A DNA stretch of 5,302 nucleotides from Oligoflexia bacterium (GTDB lineage: Bacteria > Bdellovibrionota > JAFGOL01), in assembly GCA_016926495.1 (NCBI GenBank), contig JAFGOL010000164.1:1-5302 (forward strand), read 5' to 3'. The number at the start of each line of letters is the position of its first letter. Position 1 is the first letter of the stretch. The notes beneath the pieces are model-generated. The model made no database searches. It was not told the origin of the DNA and saw nothing but the letters and a program-made list of their open reading frames with translations. The position numbers and the translations under genes were made by a program. Shown piece after piece: positions 1 through 5,302 of this stretch.

Positions 1-581
1 CGGGTATTACGTACAGCGATACGCAATATAAGGAGGCTGTCAGGAAATGCGGACTTCGCGTCCACCCCGGCAATATCAGCGCGGCTATTGCCGTGGGATT
101 ATATATGGGCGTGGATATCGGCGATTGCGTAAAGGCTGTCTGCTCCTTCACTCCCCCGGAACTTCGCTCAGAGATTACGGAAAGGAACGGAATAACTTAT
201 TTTGTCGATTGTTATAATGCCAATCCTGATTCAATGTTGTTTTCAATATACGAGGCCAAAAAGCAGAAAAACCGTAAAAGACATATCGCGGTTTTTGCCG
301 ATATGCTGGAACTCGGCGACGAAGCCGAAGGATTGCATGTTGAAACAGGTTATATCGCCGCGGAAGCCGGTTATGACTATCTTTTTGCCATAGGTGATTT
401 CGCGTCCTGCTACGCGGAGGGCTTTTTGAATTTTTCCTCGAAAAATGACGCGGTTTTTGTTTATAATAAGAATGAGGCGGAAATTTTAAAAAACGATCTT
501 GAAAAATTTGTAAGGAAAGGCGATTTGGTTCTGGTTAAAGGTTCAAGAGGAATGTATCTGGAGAAGGTATTAAAGGAGTAA
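1..581 (+). CDS. murF: UDP-MurNAc-tripeptide--D-Ala-D-Ala ligase MurF, C-terminal part (5' end outside window)
   Basis: MurF is the cytoplasmic ATP-dependent ligase that adds D-Ala-D-Ala to UDP-MurNAc-tripeptide, the last soluble precursor step. The frame is open from base 3 to the TAA at 579-581, giving 192 residues. A GTG at 93 is internal, because homology continues upstream of it (HPGNISAAIAVGL matches the end of the Mur ligase central domain). The C-terminal domain follows: FTPPELRSEI near residues 49-58, the MurF signature DCYNANPDSM near 69-78, FADMLELGDEAEGLH, and a closing GDLVLVKGSRGM. The family usually has GDMLELG, so G to A is a mild change. The ATP-binding P-loop and most of the central domain, about 260 residues, lie upstream of the window. 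The stop is 3 bases before mraY, which indicates one operon. Identification rests on several MurF-specific motifs and position next to mraY. Confidence 0.96.
   Translation, partial: GITYSDTQYKEAVRKCGLRVHPGNISAAIAVGLYMGVDIGDCVKAVCSFTPPELRSEITERNGITYFVDCYNANPDSMLFSIYEAKKQKNRKRHIAVFADMLELGDEAEGLHVETGYIAAEAGYDYLFAIGDFASCYAEGFLNFSSKNDAVFVYNKNEAEILKNDLEKFVRKGDLVLVKGSRGMYLEKVLKE
573..578 (+). promoter_or_regulatory. Ribosome binding site for mraY, inside the murF 3' end
   Basis: AAGGAG lies 6 bases before the ATG at 585 and overlaps the last codons of murF (stop TAA 579-581). This fixes the mraY start and makes translational coupling of murF and mraY likely. Confidence 0.85.
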
Positions 582-584
582 CCC

Positions 585-1664
585 ATGCTTTATTCACTGC
601 TCTATCATTTTGTCGAAGATTTCAGTTTTCTGAATGTTTTGCGCTATATAACTTTCAGGACATTTCTAGCCGGCATTACTTCGTTCGGCATTTGTCTTTT
701 TATGGGACCGTGGTTTATACGCAAGATGGCAAGTTCCCAGATCAAACAGGTTGTAAGGAGTGACGGTCCGCAGTCCCATATTTCGGCAAAGAGCGGAACT
801 CCCACCATGGGAGGAGGGCTTATCCTTTTTTCCATAGTAGCAGGCACTTTGCTCTGGGCGGACCTTGAAAACATTTATATATGGCTTGTTCTGATGGTTA
901 CGGTTTTCTACGGGCTTATAGGCTGGATCGACGATTATTTAAAAATATCCAGGAAAAATTCCAAAGGAATCGGCGGAAAAACGAAGCTGTTGATGCAGAT
1001 ACTGGGTGCCTGTATTTTTGTCGTTGTCGTGCATTTCTATACCGACATAAGTACTAACATCCGGTTCCCTTTTCTTAAATCGATTACGTTTGATTTAGGC
1101 TATTTTTTTATTCCTTTTGTTTTGTTCGTTCTTGTCGGAACTTCGAACGCGGTTAATTTAACGGACGGCCTTGACGGATTGGCGATTGGTCCTGTAATGA
1201 CAACTGCTTTCAGTTTTCTTATTCTTGCCTATTGCGCCGGGCACTTTAAAATCTCAGAATACCTGCAAATTCCATATGTTAGAGGTGTCGGAGAGGTCTC
1301 CGTCTTTTGCAGCGCAGTGGTTATGTCAGGGTTGGGTTTTCTCTGGTTTAATGCTTATCCTGCCCAGGTTTTTATGGGGGATGTAGGTTCTCTTGCCTTG
1401 GGAGGAGCCCTTGGATCCGTGTCGATTTTTACGAAAAATGAGATTTTATTAGTTGTAATTGGTGGCGTGTTTGTGTTAGAAGCTATTTCGGTGATCGTGC
1501 AGGTGTTTTCATTCAAACTTACGGGAAAAAGGATGTTCAGAATGGCGCCGTTACATCATCATTACGAGCTTAAGGGGTGGGCGGAGCCAAAGGTAATAGT
1601 AAGGTTCTGGATAATATCCATTGTTCTTGCGATAGCGGGAATTGCCACCATCAAATTACGATAA
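585..1664 (+). CDS. mraY: Phospho-N-acetylmuramoyl-pentapeptide-transferase MraY
   Basis: MraY is the integral membrane enzyme that transfers phospho-MurNAc-pentapeptide from UDP to undecaprenyl phosphate, making lipid I on the inner face of the cytoplasmic membrane. The product has 359 residues, the usual family length (about 360), and about ten hydrophobic segments. Visible motifs are KSGTPTMGGG (69-78), the Asp pair D116/D117 in GWIDDYLK followed by SKGIGGKTKL, NAVNLTDGLDGL (188-199), FMGDVGSLALGG with D266, and MAPLHHHYELKGW with the His triad at 324-326. These match the catalytic aspartates and HHH motif known in the family at nearly the same positions as in E. coli. The start is supported by AAGGAG at 573-578 and the typical N-terminus ending in RYITFRTF. 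All key residues are intact. It lies between murF and murD, as in classical dcw clusters. Confidence 0.98.
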   Translation: MLYSLLYHFVEDFSFLNVLRYITFRTFLAGITSFGICLFMGPWFIRKMASSQIKQVVRSDGPQSHISAKSGTPTMGGGLILFSIVAGTLLWADLENIYIWLVLMVTVFYGLIGWIDDYLKISRKNSKGIGGKTKLLMQILGACIFVVVVHFYTDISTNIRFPFLKSITFDLGYFFIPFVLFVLVGTSNAVNLTDGLDGLAIGPVMTTAFSFLILAYCAGHFKISEYLQIPYVRGVGEVSVFCSAVVMSGLGFLWFNAYPAQVFMGDVGSLALGGALGSVSIFTKNEILLVVIGGVFVLEAISVIVQVFSFKLTGKRMFRMAPLHHHYELKGWAEPKVIVRFWIISIVLAIAGIATIKLR

Positions 1665-1668
1665 TACA

Positions 1669-1676
1669 GGGGGGAG
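1669..1676 (+). promoter_or_regulatory. Ribosome binding site that decides the murD start
   Basis: GGGGGGAG ends 6 bases before ATG 1683 but only 3 bases before the in-frame TTG at 1680. Spacing and codon type favour ATG 1683. Confidence 0.75.
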
Positions 1677-1682
1677 TTTTTG

Positions 1683-3059
1683 ATGAACTTTAAAGGCAAA
1701 AAGGTTGTTATAGCAGGTCTCGATAAATCCGGTATTGGCGCAGTCAAGTATTTTTCCTCCAGGGGAGCCAATGTTACTGTCGCGGATTTAAGGAACAGGC
1801 TTGAATTGCAGACAGCCCTTTCAATCGTGAAGGATTACGAATTTAAAGCCGAGTTCGGACGTTACAGTTCAAAGACTTTTTTTGACGCCGACATGGTGCA
1901 TATTTCAATGAAGGCCAGGCATGATGACAGGATATTAAACCAGGCAAGGGAAAAGAAGATCCCGGTCAAGACGGAGTATGAATTTACCGCTCCGCTGTTA
2001 AAGAATCCCGTTATATGTATTACGGGAACAAACGGCAAGTCGTCGACCGCGGTCATGATATCCGAAATGCTGCGCAATTCCGGTAAAAAGGCTTTTATCA
2101 CCGGGCACGTCGGGAAATCCATATACGAATACCTGATCAATGAAGAGGATTATGACGCGTTGCTCCTGGAGCTTGACGCCGATTATTTCGACTACGCGTA
2201 CGGTTTTAATTTTCACTCGATAGTGCTTCTTAATATAAGTGACGAAAAGCTTATAGAAAGGTCCAATTCATGGCAGACTTTTGCAGATCATGTCACCACG
2301 TACACTGATTACCTTTCAAAGGTGGCAGGCAAGTGCCCGCTGGTGTATTCAAGGGAATGCGAGAATGTTTTTACCGTAGTGAGCAGGCTTGGCGGGCATA
2401 CGATACCGTTTTCGGTGAATTTTGACGAAAGCGATATTGCCAATTACAAGCACGGTGCCGTTTTTGTTAAAGATAACGGAATAGTTTTGAAAAAGCCCAG
2501 GCACGAGCAGACATATTCCATTGATAACCTCAAGATACGCGGCGAGTTTAACAAGAACAATTTTATGGCGTCCGTGTGGGTCGCCAGCAGTCTCGGCGCC
2601 ACGGACGTATCCGTGGGATACGTACTTAACAATTTCGCCGGAGTGGAGCACAGGCTGGAATTTGTACAGAAAAAAAACAATGTCCTGTTCTACAATGACG
2701 CCAGGGTAAGCACGGTAAAGGGCCTGATCCGATCCCTCCAGAGTTTTGACAAGGCGGTAATACTTATTTCAGGCGGCAAGGACAGGGGTGAAGAGTATGA
2801 CGAGCTTTGCCCGTATATTGAAAAGCATGTCAAGACGCTTATACTTCTCGGTGAATCCAAGGAGAGGATGAACAGGTCGATAGGGGACGCTACCGAAACC
2901 TTTGTGGTCGGGACGTTTGAAGAGGCTGTTATATTGGCCTATCAAAAATCGAAATCAGGGGATATAATATTGTATTCACCGGGTTGCTTACCGTCCGACA
3001 ATTTTACAAAAATAGAAGAAAGAGGCAGACATTACAAGGATATTATCAAGACATTCTAG
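1683..3059 (+). CDS. murD: MurD-family UDP-MurNAc-L-alanine ligase, divergent active site
   Basis: By family and position this is MurD, which adds D-Glu to UDP-MurNAc-L-Ala using ATP in the cytoplasm. It has 458 residues; E. coli MurD is about 438. Three domains are seen: an N-terminal nucleotide-binding fold (VVIAGLDKSGIGA, then ADLR with D35/R37), a central ATPase domain with P-loop TGTNGKSS (K119), and a C-terminal domain with GVEHRLEFV (H323/R324), YNDARVST (337-344), GGKDRG (364-369) and SPGCLPSDNF then EERGR. The fold and ATP motif are preserved, but many substrate residues differ. The usual ELSSFQ is ELDADY (163-168), N-x-T-x-DHLDR is NISDEKLIER (184-193), the carbamylated lysine site appears to be Val204, NDSKATN is NDARVST, and SPACAS is SPGCLP. 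Start ATG 1683 is chosen over TTG 1680 from ribosome-site spacing. The frame is intact and flanked by mraY and ftsW, so it is probably expressed. It could be MurD with altered specificity, a MurD2-like L-Glu enzyme, or a ligase with reduced activity. Confidence 0.88.
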   Translation: MNFKGKKVVIAGLDKSGIGAVKYFSSRGANVTVADLRNRLELQTALSIVKDYEFKAEFGRYSSKTFFDADMVHISMKARHDDRILNQAREKKIPVKTEYEFTAPLLKNPVICITGTNGKSSTAVMISEMLRNSGKKAFITGHVGKSIYEYLINEEDYDALLLELDADYFDYAYGFNFHSIVLLNISDEKLIERSNSWQTFADHVTTYTDYLSKVAGKCPLVYSRECENVFTVVSRLGGHTIPFSVNFDESDIANYKHGAVFVKDNGIVLKKPRHEQTYSIDNLKIRGEFNKNNFMASVWVASSLGATDVSVGYVLNNFAGVEHRLEFVQKKNNVLFYNDARVSTVKGLIRSLQSFDKAVILISGGKDRGEEYDELCPYIEKHVKTLILLGESKERMNRSIGDATETFVVGTFEEAVILAYQKSKSGDIILYSPGCLPSDNFTKIEERGRHYKDIIKTF

Positions 3060-3123
3060 TTACGATTCGCCGTCAGGACACGGTAGCGGTGCTTTTGATT
3101 ATCCTTTTCTTATATCCGTTATA

Positions 3124-4173
3124 TTGCTTTTGCTGTTCGGATTTGTAATGGATTACAGTTCAAGCTACATCTTTGCGTCCGAGCGTTTCGGCGACGGGTA
3201 TTACTTTGTCAAAAAGCATCTCCTGTTCCTTGTTATCGGCGGTTTTTTAATGTATTTTTTCGCGCGCGTGAATTACCTCAAGTTCAAAAAAATAATTTTT
3301 CCCATGTACGCGCTTACAATACTGCTTCTGCTTTTAACCCTGGTGCCGGGTGTAGGGGTAAAAATAAGCGGCGCGCGAAGGTGGCTTAACGTGGGACTTT
3401 TCAGGTTCCAGACGTCGGAACTTGCAAAGGTTACGCTGATATTTTTTGCCGCCAATTACTATTCAAGGCATTCTGAATACAGGGACTCGTTTAAAAAATT
3501 CGTTGTAATGCCCCTGCTGCTTTTATCGGCCCTGTTACTGCCTGTTCTCGCCCAGCCTGATTTCAGCACAATGATGCTTCTTGTGCTTGTTATGGCCGGG
3601 TTGCTGATCGCGGCGGGAATAAAAAAAAGGCACATAGTTTACCTGGCCGTACCTGTTATCGGTTTCGCGGTCGCGATGATAGCGGCAAAACCGTACAGGC
3701 TGAAAAGAGTGACCAGTTTTTTAAATCCGTGGAATGATCCCGCCAATTCCGGTTTTCAGATCATACAGTCGTTCCTGGCGTTGTATTCAGGCGGCGTACT
3801 TGGCGTGGGATTGGGTGACAGCAGGGAAAAACTGTTTTATCTCCCCGAAGCCCACAATGATTTTATTTTCGCGGTCATAGGCGAGGAGCTTGGTTTTGTC
3901 GGGGTGCTTTTAACCATAATCCTGTATTTCATGCTTATATACAGGGGTACCCGCATTGCCATCCGGTGTAATGATCCCTTTGGCAGGCTGCTCGTTTTCG
4001 GGATTATTTTCATGTTTTCAATCCAGGTGATTCTGAATATGGGCGTAGTGCTGGGATTATTTCCGGTAACGGGTCTTACGCTTCCTTTTGTAAGCTACGG
4101 TGGCGCGTCATTGCTGGTCTTAATGTCCCTTGCTGGCATTGTGCTGGGCGTTTCAAGAAGAAATGAAAAATAA
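3124..4173 (+). CDS. ftsW: Septal peptidoglycan glycosyltransferase FtsW (SEDS family), true start probably upstream
   Basis: FtsW is a polytopic membrane glycosyltransferase that polymerises lipid II at the division septum together with a class B PBP. From TTG 3124 the product has 349 residues and about nine to ten hydrophobic segments. Family motifs are SGARRWLNVG (82-91), FQTSELAK (95-102; usually QPSE), AQPDFSTMM, FLNPWNDPANSGFQIIQS, SGGVLGVGLGDS, and LPEAHNDFIFAVIGEELG, where D246 matches the essential SEDS aspartate. GLFPVTGLTLPFVSYGGAS follows near the end. Position between murD and murG favours FtsW over RodA. The start is doubtful. The in-frame sequence upstream (FDYPFLISV, from 3094) looks like the normal beginning of transmembrane helix 1. 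The frame is open back to 3016 but has no ATG, GTG or TTG before 3124, and TTG 3124 lacks a ribosome binding site. ATT 3031, with GAGG at 3022-3025, is a possible non-AUG start. Confidence 0.93.
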   Translation: MLLLFGFVMDYSSSYIFASERFGDGYYFVKKHLLFLVIGGFLMYFFARVNYLKFKKIIFPMYALTILLLLLTLVPGVGVKISGARRWLNVGLFRFQTSELAKVTLIFFAANYYSRHSEYRDSFKKFVVMPLLLLSALLLPVLAQPDFSTMMLLVLVMAGLLIAAGIKKRHIVYLAVPVIGFAVAMIAAKPYRLKRVTSFLNPWNDPANSGFQIIQSFLALYSGGVLGVGLGDSREKLFYLPEAHNDFIFAVIGEELGFVGVLLTIILYFMLIYRGTRIAIRCNDPFGRLLVFGIIFMFSIQVILNMGVVLGLFPVTGLTLPFVSYGGASLLVLMSLAGIVLGVSRRNEK

Positions 4174-4177
4174 CAAA

Positions 4178-4195
4178 ATGTGTGATATCTGTTAA
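4178..4195 (+). other. Five-codon mini-ORF between ftsW and murG
   Basis: ATG 4178 opens a tiny frame encoding MCDIC. Its TAA stop (4193-4195) overlaps the murG ATG at 4195 in a TAATG arrangement. It begins 4 bases after the ftsW stop (4171-4173). No clear Shine-Dalgarno sequence precedes it, so it is unlikely to be a true peptide gene. It could carry ribosomes from ftsW to murG by reinitiation, or be chance. Confidence 0.25.
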
Positions 4196-5277
4196 TGATG
4201 GACTTGAAAAAGATCGTAATAGCAGGAGGCGGTACCGCGGGCCATGTTAATGCGGGTATTGCGATCCTGGACGAATATAAAAAATCGTATCCGGACGGAG
4301 AATCATTATTTATAGGGACAAAACGCGGTCTTGAAAAAAAGCTCATTCCCCGTGCCGGTTATAATATCAAATTTATAAACGCAAGAGGCCTTAAACGCGA
4401 AAAGGTCCTTATTTTAATATATTCCCTGGTTCTGATCCCTTTTTCGGTTTTGCAAAGCCTGGTCATACTTTCAAGGTTCAAACCCCGGGCAGTAATAGGC
4501 GTGGGAGGCTTTGCTTCGGGACCTGTACTTTTAGCGGCAATCCTGCTTGGCAAAAAAATATTTATTCTTGAACAGAATACCGTAATGGGTTTTACAAACA
4601 GGTTCTTTGTTAAATTTGCCGAAAAGGCTTTTCTTGCGTTCCCGTTGTCAAAGAAGATCGGGTTTATGGAACAAAAACTCGTTGTATGCGGCAACCCTGT
4701 TCGGAGTTCCATAAAGCATGTGCCCGTAAGGCAAAAGGATAATTTTAACATTTTCATATTCGGCGGTTCACAGGGCGCAAGGGCAATAAATTACTGTGTT
4801 ATCAAAACCCTGCCTCTTCTCAATAATCTTAAAAATATAAACGTCATACACCAGACCGGCAGGCATGATTTTGAAAAGGTAAGGCACGCTTACAGGGATT
4901 TTATTCATCCCAACGAGGTAATTAATTATATCCTGGACATAGAAAACGTGTATAAGAGGGCGGATCTAATCATCGCAAGGGCGGGCGCCTCAACTATTTC
5001 CGAACTTGTTATTACCGGCATACCCTCAATATTGATCCCGCTTCCCACTGCCGCTGATAATCACCAGTATTACAACGCAAAATATCTTTCGGACTGTAAT
5101 GCCGCAATCCTGGTAGAACAAAAGGATTTGACCGCAAAGCTGCTTTTTGAAAAAATCAACACTTGCATTAACTCCAGGGCGGAGATGGACGATATGAGGA
5201 AAAATCTTGATAAATTGTCCAAAAAAAATTCCAATGCACCGGCGGTCATACTAAAAACCATTGAAGGTTTGCCGTAA
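4195..5277 (+). CDS. murG: UDP-GlcNAc:undecaprenyl-PP-MurNAc-pentapeptide GlcNAc transferase MurG
   Basis: MurG is the GT28/GT-B glycosyltransferase that adds GlcNAc to lipid I, forming lipid II, at the inner face of the cytoplasmic membrane. The product has 360 residues; E. coli has about 355. The N-terminal domain has the glycine-rich loop GGGTAGH (11-17), GVGGFASGP (102-110), LEQNTVMGFTNR with E126-N128, and GNPVR (166-170). The UDP-GlcNAc-binding C-terminal domain has FGGSQGARAIN (189-199), HQTGRHDF, ADLIIARAGASTISEL with E270, and PLPTAADNHQYYNA with Q291. The usual HxxPALA after the first loop is HVNAGIA, so the conserved proline is missing. The start is ATG 4195 or ATG 4198; neither has a clear Shine-Dalgarno sequence. 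A hydrophobic patch near residues 71-92 (LILIYSLVLIPFSVLQSLVI) fits the known membrane-association region of MurG. The gene starts 21 bases after ftsW and overlaps the next frame by one base. Confidence 0.98.
   Translation: MMDLKKIVIAGGGTAGHVNAGIAILDEYKKSYPDGESLFIGTKRGLEKKLIPRAGYNIKFINARGLKREKVLILIYSLVLIPFSVLQSLVILSRFKPRAVIGVGGFASGPVLLAAILLGKKIFILEQNTVMGFTNRFFVKFAEKAFLAFPLSKKIGFMEQKLVVCGNPVRSSIKHVPVRQKDNFNIFIFGGSQGARAINYCVIKTLPLLNNLKNINVIHQTGRHDFEKVRHAYRDFIHPNEVINYILDIENVYKRADLIIARAGASTISELVITGIPSILIPLPTAADNHQYYNAKYLSDCNAAILVEQKDLTAKLLFEKINTCINSRAEMDDMRKNLDKLSKKNSNAPAVILKTIEGLP
5264..5267 (+). promoter_or_regulatory. Probable ribosome binding site for the gene after murG
   Basis: AAGG, within GAAGG, lies inside the murG 3' end, 9 bases before ATG 5277. 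Spacing is acceptable and the motif is short, so support is modest. Confidence 0.45.
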
Positions 5278-5302
5278 TGAATTTTATAAAATTATGCAAA
5301 AA
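5277..5302 (+). CDS. Start of the next dcw gene, truncated by the window edge
   Basis: ATG 5277-5279 overlaps the murG stop (TAA 5275-5277) by one base, a common coupling arrangement, and an AAGG lies 9 bases upstream. Only MNFIKLCK plus an incomplete codon can be read, which is too little to identify a family. In dcw clusters murG is often followed by murC or murB, so one of these is expected by context only. Confidence 0.55.

Noticed and set aside
93..95. GTG as the start of a 162-residue gene
   Set aside because: The same frame is open to the window edge and encodes MurF sequence upstream of this codon, so it is internal.
1680..1682. TTG as the murD start
   Set aside because: It is only 3 bases from the GGGGGGAG ribosome site and is followed at once by an ATG with better spacing.
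1862..2216. Reverse-strand open frames opposite murD, and similar ones opposite mraY, ftsW and murG
   Set aside because: They lie wholly inside conserved genes, have no recognisable motifs and overlap each other; they are shadows of the coding strand.
2670..2677. Runs of eight A (also 3621-3628 and 5221-5228) as frameshift sites
   Set aside because: The main frames run through them with family motifs intact on both sides. They are lysine codons, and no product of slippage is suggested.
3089..3097. GTG 3089 or TTG 3095 as the ftsW start
   Set aside because: Both are out of frame with ftsW, and their frame gives no FtsW-like sequence. They would matter only if an indel exists nearby.
582..4194. 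Terminators or promoters in the intergenic gaps
   Set aside because: The gaps are 3, 18, at most 64 and 21 bases, with no GC hairpin followed by a T run and no clear -35/-10 pair.

Overview
This window is a segment of a bacterial division and cell wall (dcw) cluster. All genes are on the + strand, in the order murF (3' part only) - mraY - murD - ftsW - murG - start of another gene that leaves the window. Moderate GC by eye, tight packing and a proteobacterial-style MraY fit a Gram-negative-type or candidate-phylum bacterium. The lineage cannot be fixed from this sequence, and several family motifs are divergent enough to suggest a poorly sampled group.

Layout: positions 1-581 hold the last 192 codons of MurF, and the mraY ribosome binding site lies inside its end. 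585-1664 is a complete, well-conserved MraY. 1683-3059 is a MurD-family ligase that sits in the canonical murD slot but has lost many residues normally needed by MurD. Next is FtsW, whose reading frame clearly begins upstream of its first usual start codon (TTG 3124) although no ATG, GTG or TTG lies there. A 21-base gap with a five-codon mini-ORF leads to MurG (4195-5277). The last 26 bases start another frame that overlaps the murG stop by one base. No terminator, internal promoter, tRNA, repeat array or mobile element was seen, and there is no gene-free stretch over 300 bases.

The genes cover consecutive steps of peptidoglycan precursor assembly: cytoplasmic peptide ligation (MurD, MurF), transfer to the lipid carrier giving lipid I (MraY), GlcNAc addition giving lipid II (MurG), and septal glycan polymerisation (FtsW). 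Spacing and overlaps suggest a single transcript with translational coupling.

No new system in the sense of unknown cargo genes is present. Two points merit a second look: the rewritten active site of the MurD homologue, and the missing canonical start of ftsW, which leaves non-AUG initiation, frameshifting from murD, or a sequence error as explanations.
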